From Bryobacteraceae bacterium (GTDB lineage Bacteria; Acidobacteriota; Terriglobia; Bryobacterales; Bryobacteraceae), in assembly GCA_025980435.1 (NCBI GenBank), contig JAICXK010000013.1, forward strand, positions 1 to 41,645: a DNA stretch of 41,645 bases, in the 5' to 3' direction. Position 1 is the stretch's first letter; each line of letters begins with the position of its first letter. A model generated the notes under the pieces. It was given only the letters and a program-made list of their open reading frames with translations. It was not told where the DNA came from and ran no database searches. Positions 22,229-28,973 of the stretch are shown here, one piece after another. The translations under genes were made by a program, and so were the position numbers.

Positions 22229-23544
22229 CTCTCACCCCCGAAGAACACAAAGCCGCGACAGAGTTGGCGGAGCGAATTCAGGAGGGTCGCCACTATGTAA
22301 TCGTCACGCCCACGGAAATGGGTCTGCCGATGCACGAGGCTACCATCCTTGCCCGCGCCCTCCTTGACAGGAACGCGGACATTGAGCGGCTCACCGAAGC
22401 GAACGCCGCGCTCAAATCGGAACACGCGACATCCATGGTCACCTGGATGAACGCGCACACCCAGGATGTTCTGGAGATCGGGAGCCTGAAACGCATCATC
22501 GACGATAACAACAATGCCATCGCCGCGCTCACACGAGAGCGGGATGAAGCGCGGCGCGTTGTGGGACACATGATGAAGCGGCTCAACGACGAGTACGGCG
22601 TCGAATTGTCCGAGGAATGGGCGCAACGGGTGGCTGGTGGGAAACACGACGTGCCGTTCCCTGAATCCACCCTCCGCGATGAATTGGAAACCGTAAAACG
22701 GGAGTTGGTTGACGCCGAGGAAACGTCTGCGGCATGGCTAAAGCGGAGTACAGAAGCAAGGGCCGAGCTTTCGGCTCTCCGTACACGGCTGGAGGATGAA
22801 GAGAAAGATACGACGCGGCTGGACTGGCTGGAGAATAAATGGGTCGATGACGAATCCAGCCCATTAACCGAGTACGAAGGTCAATGGCATGCGGACGGGA
22901 TGCCGAACGGACCTATGACCGACGACATGCGTGCCGCTATCGATGCCGCCATGTCAGCCACTCAGCCGGAACCCGCGAAGCCGGTATGCCCGACATGCAA
23001 GGGATCGCGGGAAATAATCATCGCTAACGGCCAACCAAACATGATGGGGAAGTGTCCCGATTGTTCCGCCCCTCAGCCCGCAGTAGTTGTAAGCGTTATC
23101 CCGATGGAGCCACTGGAGCAGCTTCAGGCGATTGGGAATTCTCAGCCCGCAACCGGGCAGACCGCTCAACCACGTATCTGGCGGGTGGATTGGAAAGATG
23201 GCCATCGCGAGAGCCAAACTGCTGCTTGCCTTGAGCGGGAGAAAGCAGAGTCATACGCAACTACCTGCCTGCGCCTCGAATACAACTATGCCCGCGTTCA
23301 ATTCTCCGACGACAACGGAGCAACATGGGTGGATGAGCAGACCGCTCAGGAGCCGAAAATATGCTCCTGCTGTGGATGCCCCGCGAGGGCCGATGAACGC
23401 GGCCACGAAAACCCAATAGCGGGCGGGTTCTACTGCGATTTATGCAGCCCGATACACACGCCGCCAGGAGCATCCACCGGCGTTTGTGATGGCTGCTGGC
23501 CGATCTCGGGCGCTTCCGGCTCTCTATCAGGGAAACAGAAATGA
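22225..23544 (+). CDS. Mosaic coiled-coil protein with zinc ribbons, 439 aa
   Basis: The largest early-block protein apart from none better defined. Residues ~40-200 are mostly coiled coil (RNADIERLTEANAALKSEHA; EARAELSALRTRLEDEEKDT). Then comes DTTRLDWLENKWV and DDMRAAIDAAMS, the Ea22/Ead-like ending seen in lambdoid accessory proteins. A first zinc ribbon (CPTC ... CPDC) is near 253-277, and a C-terminal Cys cluster (CSCCGCPA, CDLC, CDGC) near 380-430. It looks like several accessory-protein pieces joined. Function unknown; binding or scaffolding is plausible. Confidence 0.65.
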   Translation: MTLTPEEHKAATELAERIQEGRHYVIVTPTEMGLPMHEATILARALLDRNADIERLTEANAALKSEHATSMVTWMNAHTQDVLEIGSLKRIIDDNNNAIAALTRERDEARRVVGHMMKRLNDEYGVELSEEWAQRVAGGKHDVPFPESTLRDELETVKRELVDAEETSAAWLKRSTEARAELSALRTRLEDEEKDTTRLDWLENKWVDDESSPLTEYEGQWHADGMPNGPMTDDMRAAIDAAMSATQPEPAKPVCPTCKGSREIIIANGQPNMMGKCPDCSAPQPAVVVSVIPMEPLEQLQAIGNSQPATGQTAQPRIWRVDWKDGHRESQTAACLEREKAESYATTCLRLEYNYARVQFSDDNGATWVDEQTAQEPKICSCCGCPARADERGHENPIAGGFYCDLCSPIHTPPGASTGVCDGCWPISGASGSLSGKQK

Positions 23545-23558
23545 AAGCGGTTTGATTG

Positions 23559-23587
23559 TTGACAAACTTCCGCGACTCTGCCATAAT
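23559..23587 (+). promoter_or_regulatory. Strong sigma70-like promoter
   Basis: Perfect -35 TTGACA, 17-bp spacer, -10 CATAAT (5 of 6), in a 50-bp gap of an otherwise gapless operon. The predicted start is 7 nt after the -10, at or one base before the next gene's ATG, so the transcript may be leaderless. No good Shine-Dalgarno sequence is present. Confidence 0.7.
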
Positions 23588-23594
23588 TCAAAGC

Positions 23595-23861
23595 ATGTAC
23601 TTCACCGTTGAACTCAAAGGCAAACGCGAAGTGGTTAAGCTCCCCGCGCGCGCATCAATCGGCGAGGTCGCGAAAGCGGCTTTCGGAAACTCTGAAGAAC
23701 CGGTAACGGTAGTGATCGCAACCAAAAGCCTGGACGTGGCGAACGGTGCCCGTTGCGCTGCGTGGCCCGTCCAATGCCGCTGTGAGATTTGCGATCCAAA
23801 CTGCGGGCAACGCGGCTGCGTGGGCTTCCATCGCATTCATTCTCCGCTGGTGGTGGCATGA
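23595..23861 (+). CDS. Small protein with Cys-rich C-terminus, 88 aa
   Basis: Starts MYFTVELKGKREVVKLPARA, a beta-hairpin and helix-like first half (residues ~1-55) resembling small ubiquitin-like or ligand-binding folds only in general style. The second half has CRCEICDPNCGQRGC and a His, likely a metal site. It sits directly under the strong promoter, with its ATG at the predicted transcription start. The next gene overlaps its stop. A regulator is possible, but no DNA-binding motif is seen. Confidence 0.6.
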   Translation: MYFTVELKGKREVVKLPARASIGEVAKAAFGNSEEPVTVVIATKSLDVANGARCAAWPVQCRCEICDPNCGQRGCVGFHRIHSPLVVA

Positions 23862-24229
23862 GGATTTCCAAGCCCACCAACCACATGGTTGACATTGGTC
23901 CGCTGGATCACGCCCTGCGCCTGCCGACCGCATCGCGTGTGCTGCATGGCATGAAAACCATCTGCCGGACGTGCCGCAAGCCGATCACAGATGAGTACTT
24001 CATCGCGGGGTTTAAGGCGGGAGAAAATAATATGATTCTGCATGAGGCGTGCTGCTCGGACGAGCCCGCTGTTAAACGTCTCGGCATTCCAGATCCATTT
24101 CCGCCTATCGACTGCCCATGCGGCGAGACGTGGACGCAGGAAATTCACACCGTTTGTCCGAGATGCTCGCGCTGGCCGGTGAATGCCGGTAAGGCGCTTG
24201 GCGATAAGTTTTCCAGGGAGATAAGTTGA
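23858..24229 (+). CDS. Zinc-finger-containing protein, 123 aa
   Basis: Two Cys/His clusters: CRTCRKPITDEYFIAGFKAG (like a LIM- or ribbon-type half site) followed by HEACC, then CPCGETWTQEIHTVCPRCSR near the C-terminus. A treble-clef or double zinc ribbon is likely. The start overlaps the preceding stop. No catalytic motif; possibly a protein or nucleic-acid adapter. Confidence 0.65.
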   Translation: MRISKPTNHMVDIGPLDHALRLPTASRVLHGMKTICRTCRKPITDEYFIAGFKAGENNMILHEACCSDEPAVKRLGIPDPFPPIDCPCGETWTQEIHTVCPRCSRWPVNAGKALGDKFSREIS

Positions 24230-24432
24230 TGCCAGACCTACCGAACATCCAGAAGTCACTAGCAGAGGAACAACGCTGCGCCTATTGCCGGGAATTGATT
24301 GCCAACGACGATCTGGAACGAAAGAGTATTTGGTCTCCCAATTGGCGCGCTGAGGGCGGAAAATCTCCCCTTCGTAACTACCACAGGTCGAAGGGTTGCG
24401 CCGCTTACGATCAGATGGCGCACGAAGGATGA
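24229..24432 (+). CDS. Small Cys-containing protein, 67 aa
   Basis: Contains CAYCRELIANDDLERKSIWS and a later CAAYDQM, a likely single zinc site with a His in between. The ATG is chosen because GGGAG lies 8 nt upstream; a TTG one codon earlier is also in frame. Overlaps its neighbours by 1 and 4 bases. Unknown role. Confidence 0.55.
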   Translation: MPDLPNIQKSLAEEQRCAYCRELIANDDLERKSIWSPNWRAEGGKSPLRNYHRSKGCAAYDQMAHEG

Positions 24433-24605
24433 GGCGCAAGAAACCAACGCGCGGCGGCTCCCGTCCCGGTGCCGGCCGCAAGCCCGTACAATCCCGCTGC
24501 CCCTGCGGAGTCATGAGCGCAGCCCGCGCGGCGAAACGAAATCACAAATGCGAATTTGCCCGCGATATGAGGGCTGACATGCAGGGAGGAGACGGAAATG
24601 GCTGA
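24429..24605 (+). CDS. Basic AT-hook-like protein with Cys pairs, 58 aa
   Basis: N-terminus RRKKPTRGGSRPGAGRKPV contains the RPGAGRKP motif seen at the start of many phage DNA-binding proteins and similar to an AT-hook. It is followed by CPCGVMSAARAAKRNHKCEF, a short C-x-C...C cluster. Probably a small DNA-binding protein. Both ends overlap neighbouring genes. Confidence 0.55.
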   Translation: MRRKKPTRGGSRPGAGRKPVQSRCPCGVMSAARAAKRNHKCEFARDMRADMQGGDGNG

Positions 24606-24879
24606 GAGATGTCACGACTGCGCGTTCACGCACGGAACCGAGGCCAGTAATTCGCCGCACTCGGTCGTGGTGGCAAACATGTGTGCGATTACTGGAGAAG
24701 TCTTTCACTGCCACATCAATGAAACTCCGTGCGCTGGATGGGCCGAAGCCCGCGCGATGAGGATAGCCAGCCCGATCAAGCCGATCCCTTTATCGTTGGT
24801 CAGTGCCGGAATGCTGGTCGACTTGGTTTCTGAGTGTATTCGACTGGCGAAAAGCGAGGATGAAAAGGCTAATGTCTGA
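24598..24879 (+). CDS. Hypothetical Cys/His-rich protein, 93 aa
   Basis: N-terminal half MAERCHDCAFTHGTEA, VANMCAITGEVFHCHINETP then CAGW gives a CxxC...C...CxH...C arrangement that could bind zinc. The C-terminal half is a helix with a moderately hydrophobic face (LSLVSAGMLVDLVSECIRLA). GGAG is 6 nt before the ATG. Resembles small phage proteins with a CxDC start, but no function is known. Confidence 0.6.
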   Translation: MAERCHDCAFTHGTEASNSPHSVVVANMCAITGEVFHCHINETPCAGWAEARAMRIASPIKPIPLSLVSAGMLVDLVSECIRLAKSEDEKANV

Positions 24880-25051
24880 GAGAACCGAGACGCAGTGCTG
24901 TATGTTGCTTCGTGACGGCGTGACGCGCTGCACAAAGCGGGGAGAGCCGCAAGGTGATTCGACGTACGCCTGCGATGACTGTCTGGAATATCTGGAAGAG
25001 TGCCTGAACGCGGCGGCGAAAAAACATCATGACCGACACACAAACAACTGA
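24872..25051 (+). CDS. Small Cys-rich protein, 59 aa
   Basis: Contains CCMLLRDGVTRCTKRGEPQG and CDDCLEYLEECLNAAAKKHH: a CC...C...CxxC zinc-knuckle pattern and a C-terminal helix. AAGG precedes the chosen ATG; an ATG four codons earlier is also possible. It overlaps both neighbours. Function unknown. Confidence 0.5.
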   Translation: MSERTETQCCMLLRDGVTRCTKRGEPQGDSTYACDDCLEYLEECLNAAAKKHHDRHTNN

Positions 25052-25418
25052 GACGCGCGATGAGTTGCGGAGCCGCGTGCTGAGGCTACTGGGCGAGTCC
25101 TCAATGCGCCGGAACCAGATCGCGCAGGCCGATAGCTACCTAGCTGGCATCGAACGCGAGAGGGCGCGACTGGTGCGCGACAATCAGGCCCTCACTGAAG
25201 AACTACGGACGTTGAACGGTCGCCCGCGCAACCGCAAGATTCAGGAACTCATTGACCGCAACCGGAATCGCGAGAAGGTCACCGGCATGGAAATGGATCG
25301 TCTTGGCCGCGAGGAAGTGAAGACCCGGAAGGATCGCGCCGCGAACGTAATCCGCGCCGAGGAATGCGAGCGTGAACGTGCGGAACTGGAGGGAAAACAT
25401 GCTGCCGAGAACCGCTGA
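25029..25418 (+). CDS. Coiled-coil protein, 129 aa
   Basis: Almost entirely charged helix: residues ~10-60 (RDELRSRVLRLLGESSMRRN; GIERERARLVRDNQALTEEL) and ~65-125 (NRKIQELIDRNRNREKVTGM; ECERERAELEGKHAAENR). No Cys cluster or TM. It begins 23 bases before the end of the previous gene. Probably a structural or adapter protein for the recombination or replication group. Confidence 0.6.
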   Translation: MTDTQTTETRDELRSRVLRLLGESSMRRNQIAQADSYLAGIERERARLVRDNQALTEELRTLNGRPRNRKIQELIDRNRNREKVTGMEMDRLGREEVKTRKDRAANVIRAEECERERAELEGKHAAENR

Positions 25419-25439
25419 GGATGTAAAGCGAGGTAAATC

Positions 25440-25658
25440 ATGATTGACGTTTTTCTATCAATGACGGGCCTGGTGGCTTTCGTATTTCTGGCCTGCCTTT
25501 CCGTATCCCCGTACCTGATTCGTGGCTTGGTGCGGCTTCTGACAGCGCATAGGTTGGGTCTCGAAGCGTTCTCCGAAGCCCGGCGCCGGTACATCAAAGA
25601 CACGCGGCCCGACAGCCGAGAAGCGGAGCGGTTAAAGATGCGCGTGATGGTGGATTGA
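25440..25658 (+). CDS. Single-TM protein, 72 aa
   Basis: N-terminal hydrophobic helix (MIDVFLSMTGLVAFVFLACL, SVSPYLI) followed by a basic cytosolic tail (RRRYIKDTRPDSREAERLKM). GAGG is 6 nt upstream of the ATG. It is the last gene before the second internal promoter. Role unknown. Confidence 0.55.
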   Translation: MIDVFLSMTGLVAFVFLACLSVSPYLIRGLVRLLTAHRLGLEAFSEARRRYIKDTRPDSREAERLKMRVMVD

Positions 25659-25660
25659 AC

Positions 25661-25688
25661 TTTACAACGGAATCCGTGTTGCGATAAT
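25661..25688 (+). promoter_or_regulatory. Sigma70-like promoter for replication genes
   Basis: TTTACA (5 of 6), 16-bp spacer, GATAAT (5 of 6). The predicted start near 25695 coincides with the first base of the leader hairpin. It heads the replication-protein genes and lies in a 139-bp non-coding gap. Confidence 0.6.
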
Positions 25689-25694
25689 CTGGAT

Positions 25695-25802
25695 GTGCTG
25701 ACTCCCCGGCCAGGGACCAGCACGGAATTGGCATCAGGGCCGCTCGATCCTCACCTGTCGACGGCCCGCCAAAACTCCTAAAATACAAGGTGAGAAGGTG
25801 AG
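25695..25802 (+). promoter_or_regulatory. Two-hairpin leader RNA with loop complementary to the RBS
   Basis: Hairpin 1 (25695-25723) has a GTGCTG/CAGCAC base, an internal loop, then TCCC/GGGA. Hairpin 2 (25737-25767) has GGGCCG/CGGCCC, one bulged C, TCGA/TCGA, and the 10-nt loop TCCTCACCTG. Loop bases CTCACCT (25750-25756) are perfectly complementary to AGGTGAG, which occurs twice: at the Shine-Dalgarno (25788-25794) and over the GTG start (25796-25802). A loop-RBS pseudoknot would hide the start. No protein or ligand site is known. Confidence 0.5.
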
Positions 25803-26613
25803 AAAATTGCCGAATCGCATCCTCCGGGATGGAATCATTGAATCTGAGCGCGTAAACCAGCTTTCTCCCGGTGCGGAGCTATTCTATCGCCGCCTCATGA
25901 GCAAGGCCGACGACTTCGGGCGCTTCCACGGAAACCCGGCCTTAATCCTCGCGGCGTGTTATCCGCTGCAACTTGACCGCGTGTCGCTGACAAATGTCCG
26001 CGAGTGGCTGACAGAGTGCGGCCAGTCGCCGCCACTTGTCCGCGAGTACTCAGACCAAAACAAGAACTACATTGAAATCATAAACTTCGGGCAGAGAACC
26101 CGAAGTACTACCAGCAAGTTTCCGGACCCTCCGCTGACAATTGACGGCGGAGTGCGGACAATTGTCCGCGAGTCGCGGGCAAGTGCGGCGGAGTGCGGCT
26201 CGCGCGCGTCGTCTCCGTCTCCGTCTCCGTCTCCGAAAGACGCCTCCGAACGTCCAGAAAATCCGCATCGAATCGCCGAAGAGGTTCGAAAGCATGAGCT
26301 CGTGGAGGCGATAGTGCGCGGGCTTGCGAATGAGCAGCCCGACCCGCAAGACTTTGAGGCCGGGGTAGATGCCGCGATCCGTGAAATCCTTTCGAGCGCG
26401 AACCCGGAAATCACAGTCAAGACGATGAAGGAAAATCTGCCGCAGTGGTGGGCCGCGATGCGCGAGGGCCGCGCGCGGGTAAAGCCGATGCGGTTTGTGA
26501 TCGTGGACCGGGACTATCTGCGCGTTCCGGCGGCAAAAAACGGGAAAGTTGCGCCCAAGAGCCGAAACCAGCAAATTCAGGAAGAAATGGAAGCCGAGAT
26601 AGCCAAACTATGA
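25798..26613 (+). CDS. Replication-initiator-like protein
   Basis: 271-residue GTG-started protein. Residues ~1-110 match the N-terminal domain common in phage replication proteins: RDGIIESERVNQLSPGAELF, YRRLMSKADDFGRFHGNP, and YIEIINFGQRTRSTTSKFP, a winged-helix-type region. A Ser/Pro repeat linker (SPSPSPSP) from four TCTCCG units follows at ~143. The C-terminal part is helical with TVKTMKENLPQWWAAMREGR. It would load replication proteins at the phage origin. Its translation may be controlled by the structured leader. Confidence 0.7.
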   Translation: MRKLPNRILRDGIIESERVNQLSPGAELFYRRLMSKADDFGRFHGNPALILAACYPLQLDRVSLTNVREWLTECGQSPPLVREYSDQNKNYIEIINFGQRTRSTTSKFPDPPLTIDGGVRTIVRESRASAAECGSRASSPSPSPSPKDASERPENPHRIAEEVRKHELVEAIVRGLANEQPDPQDFEAGVDAAIREILSSANPEITVKTMKENLPQWWAAMREGRARVKPMRFVIVDRDYLRVPAAKNGKVAPKSRNQQIQEEMEAEIAKL

Positions 26614-27113
26614 TCACCGAAAAAGAAGCACAACACGCCATCCTGCCGCTCGTGAAGGCCAACCTATCGTTCCCCCCGGAAAAAGACGGACGGGCCTCAC
26701 TGAGCGCGATGCTGGCCCAGTACGCCCGGTCTGTTGAGCACGCCAGATCCGTGATTGAGACCTGGATTCGGGAAAACCCGGAATGGCCGAAACCATCCCA
26801 CCTCCACGATCTCTGCATCGAAGTTGCGGACCCGGCGGTAGAAATCGCCTCGGAACGTCGCGGGCGCTGCCGATACTGCAATGGCGATGGATTCATTTCG
26901 GTTGACGCGCAATATGGCCTTTCCCGCGCTATGCGCTGCACCCACGGCCCCGAGATGGCTGACGTGACCCACGCCAACCTGAAAATCCCCCGCGCTCTTG
27001 AATCGCATTACATGGCCGAGCAGCGGGAAGCAGACAAACGGGCCGAAGCGTGGGTGGGATCGGGCGGGAAACCGAACGCCGAAGCGCTGAAGTCGATCAT
27101 GGGGCGGTTGTGA
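26610..27113 (+). CDS. Replication-associated protein with zinc motif, 167 aa
   Basis: Follows the initiator-like gene as ATGA. N-terminal helical part (MITEKEAQHAILPLVKANLS; LAQYARSVEHARSVIETWIR; WPKPSHLHDLC), then CRYCNGDGFISVDAQYGLSR with AMRCTH, a DnaJ-like CxxCxGxG zinc site at ~87-107. The architecture resembles small helicase-loader or organiser proteins next to initiators, but lacks an ATPase, so the role is inferred from context only. Confidence 0.6.
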   Translation: MITEKEAQHAILPLVKANLSFPPEKDGRASLSAMLAQYARSVEHARSVIETWIRENPEWPKPSHLHDLCIEVADPAVEIASERRGRCRYCNGDGFISVDAQYGLSRAMRCTHGPEMADVTHANLKIPRALESHYMAEQREADKRAEAWVGSGGKPNAEALKSIMGRL

Positions 27114-27478
27114 CTGACTGGGTTTTCGTTTGCCCCGAAGGCTTCGAAGTGCTTCACGAATGGGGCTATGGCTACGCACTCCGCGAGATTCACGGCGGCT
27201 TGCGGGTGCTCATCGATTGCAGCGTCAAGGCCGATGGCGCTCAGTGGATTCACGTTTCCTATAGCCGGAAAGACTGGGTTCCGAATCACGCGGACACGTG
27301 CAAAATCAAGGCCGCGTTTATCGGCGACCGCTATGCTTATGCGGTATTTCCACCCGCCGACCGCTACGTAAATATCCACCCGAAATGCCTGCATCTGTGG
27401 GCGAGGTGGGACGAAACAGAAGGCTCTGTGTTGCCGGAATTCAGCGAATTTCTGGATGGAATTGGAGTTTCGATTTGA
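27110..27478 (+). CDS. DUF7694-like protein, 122 aa
   Basis: GTG start overlapping the previous stop. Middle and end (WIHVSYSRKDWVPNHADTCK; IKAAFIGDRYAYAVFPPADR; YVNIHPKCLHLWARWDE) match a small conserved phage domain I know as DUF7694, whose role is unknown. Beta-rich, no catalytic motif. It lies in the replication cluster. Confidence 0.65.
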   Translation: MTDWVFVCPEGFEVLHEWGYGYALREIHGGLRVLIDCSVKADGAQWIHVSYSRKDWVPNHADTCKIKAAFIGDRYAYAVFPPADRYVNIHPKCLHLWARWDETEGSVLPEFSEFLDGIGVSI

Positions 27479-27882
27479 GCCGCCCCACAAAGTCCTTCGA
27501 CACCGCTCAAGCCCATCGTATTGTTGCCCAGATAGCACAGGAACACGGCTTGACCACCGGAATGATGCGAGGGGGCGGAAATCAGCCGCGCTTCGTTGTA
27601 GCCCGTTCTGACGCGATTTGCGAATTACGAGATACGCTGGGGGTTCCGTTCGCCAAGATCGGGAAACTGCTGGGCGGAATGCACCACGCAACCGTGATCC
27701 ACCACTACCGGGCAGCGCGGCCGGAACAGCGACGGGTTGGCGTGGGCGACGTGGCCCGGCGGCATTTGGGGATCATTGAACGCCAGGCAAAGCAGTTAGC
27801 ACAGATGTCCGCCACCATCGGACACCTCAGCCGGGAATTAGCATCGCTCCAGATTCGCAGAAATACGGGGCTTGCGGGATGA
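27475..27882 (+). CDS. Stand-alone DnaA domain IV-like DNA-binding protein
   Basis: 135-residue protein starting at TTG (GGAG 7 nt upstream). Residues ~40-80 hold RFVVARSDAICELRDTLG then FAKIGKLLGGMHHATVIHHY, closely matching the DnaA C-terminal signature (xIGxxxGGxxHxTVIH) that binds DnaA boxes. No AAA+ domain is present. The rest is a basic helix (RRVGVGDVARRHLGIIERQA). It could bind DnaA boxes in the phage or host origin to recruit replication, or block host DnaA. The context beside the initiator supports replication. Confidence 0.75.
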   Translation: MSRPTKSFDTAQAHRIVAQIAQEHGLTTGMMRGGGNQPRFVVARSDAICELRDTLGVPFAKIGKLLGGMHHATVIHHYRAARPEQRRVGVGDVARRHLGIIERQAKQLAQMSATIGHLSRELASLQIRRNTGLAG

Positions 27883-28595
27883 CGTTCGGTTCCCTGTTTT
27901 CGGGTATTGGCGGAATGGATCTGGGCCTTGAGCGGGCCGGGATGGAATGCCGCTGGCAAGTTGAAATCGACCCGTATTGCACGAAGGTCCTGGAAAGGCA
28001 CTGGCCGAAGGTAAAACGCTATGGAGACATCACCGCAGTTGACGGATCTGGACTTGAGCGGGTTGACCTCATCGCCGGAGGGTTCCCCTGTCAGGATGTT
28101 AGCTTCGCGGGCCGTGGCGCTGGATTGGCCGGCGCACGAAGCGGACTCTGGTTCGAGATGTTGCGATTGGCTCGCATCCTTCGACCCGATTACCTTCTCG
28201 TGGAAAATGTCTCAGCTTTACTTGTTCGGGGATTCGGGAGAGTACTCGCCGATATGGCCGCCATCGGGTACGATGCGGAATGGGACCGTATTCCCGCTGG
28301 ACACCTCGGCGCGCCGCACGAGCGAGAGCGAATCTTCATACTTGCCTACCCCAACAAAGGCAATGGGACAGAGGGGTTGGGGAATAAGCAAAACGGGACG
28401 AAACCGATATTCGCAGGAAGTCATCTCCCGCGCCTTCCGTTTTGGGTACAAGCCGCCGATTCGTTTATTGGAGTGGATGATGGGATTCCCCGCGGGGCAT
28501 ACAAACTTGCCGGGGGGGGGCTGGGAAACTCTGTTGCGCCGCCAGTCGCCGAATGGATCGGACGTCAAATAATCGAAAGTATGGATTCCCAATGA
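27879..28595 (+). CDS. dcm: C5-cytosine DNA methyltransferase
   Basis: 238-residue Dcm-type enzyme using S-adenosylmethionine. Motif I FGSLFSGIGGMDLGLERAG (residues 3-21), motif IV GGFPCQDVS with catalytic Cys71, motif VI ENV (109-111), motif VIII APHERERIFILAYP (145-158) and motif X GLGNSVAPPVAEWIG (214-228). The target-recognition region between VIII and X is only ~40 residues, unusually short. A G9 run lies at motif X. It probably protects phage DNA from host restriction. Another ORF overlaps it in a different frame. Confidence 0.9.
   Translation: MTFGSLFSGIGGMDLGLERAGMECRWQVEIDPYCTKVLERHWPKVKRYGDITAVDGSGLERVDLIAGGFPCQDVSFAGRGAGLAGARSGLWFEMLRLARILRPDYLLVENVSALLVRGFGRVLADMAAIGYDAEWDRIPAGHLGAPHERERIFILAYPNKGNGTEGLGNKQNGTKPIFAGSHLPRLPFWVQAADSFIGVDDGIPRGAYKLAGGGLGNSVAPPVAEWIGRQIIESMDSQ
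28021..28572 (+). CDS. Protein in alternative frame within dcm, 183 aa
   Basis: Open in the +1 frame relative to dcm, with AAGG 9 nt before ATG. Recognisable pieces: LASFDPITFSWKMSQLYLFG, IWPPSGTMRNGTVFPLDTSA, YLPTPTKAMGQRG, and LLEWMMGFPAGHTNLP. From memory these match a family of small phage and prophage proteins often found with C5-methyltransferases (pattern WxxSGTMRNGT...LPTPTxx...EWMMGFPxGWT). Both frames therefore appear to encode real proteins. Its role is unknown, possibly a methyltransferase partner. Needs a database search. Confidence 0.65.
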   Translation: METSPQLTDLDLSGLTSSPEGSPVRMLASRAVALDWPAHEADSGSRCCDWLASFDPITFSWKMSQLYLFGDSGEYSPIWPPSGTMRNGTVFPLDTSARRTSESESSYLPTPTKAMGQRGWGISKTGRNRYSQEVISRAFRFGYKPPIRLLEWMMGFPAGHTNLPGGGWETLLRRQSPNGSDVK

Positions 28596-28963
28596 AGCGA
28601 ACCCCACTGAAGCGCCGGCGGTCAAAGCCGCGCCGGGGGAGGACCGAAGATCCCGAGCGTATCGATTGGGCTGCGGGCATCCCCTGCCAAGTCAGCGGAG
28701 AATTCCCGGCCACCACGCACCATGTCCGACACTACGGCTCTCCGAAAGACGACACGGAAATCATCCGGCTTGCGGCCCGGCTGCACCAGAAAACAGCCTT
28801 CGACTACGATGCGCGAATACCCTGCGTTGAGGATGGGAAGAAGGTTTTCGAGGAGTTTCACGGCGTCAGTATCGAGAAGCTGGTCAGGGAATTACAGGAG
28901 CGATACGCACAACAGGCCGCTATCCCGGTAAGGGGTAACGGCCTGGGTGCTCAAGTGAATTGA
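28592..28963 (+). CDS. HNH-like recombination nuclease, last early gene
   Basis: 123-residue protein with a very basic N-terminus (MKRTPLKRRRSKPRRGRTED), then the WAAGIPCQVSGEFP and THHVRHYGSPKDDTEIIRLA segments usual for the small HNH-type phage proteins found near ninB/rusA-like genes. The usual final His-His pair is replaced by ARLHQKTAF, so activity is uncertain. The C-terminus ends with FEEFHGVSIEKLVRELQERY. It lies at the end of the early block, 10 bases from the converging late block. Confidence 0.65.
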   Translation: MKRTPLKRRRSKPRRGRTEDPERIDWAAGIPCQVSGEFPATTHHVRHYGSPKDDTEIIRLAARLHQKTAFDYDARIPCVEDGKKVFEEFHGVSIEKLVRELQERYAQQAAIPVRGNGLGAQVN

Positions 28964-28973
28964 GGGGATTGTA

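Noticed and set aside
28964-28973. Bidirectional terminator at the convergent junction
   Set aside because: Only 10 bp separate the genes and no stem with a T-run is visible.
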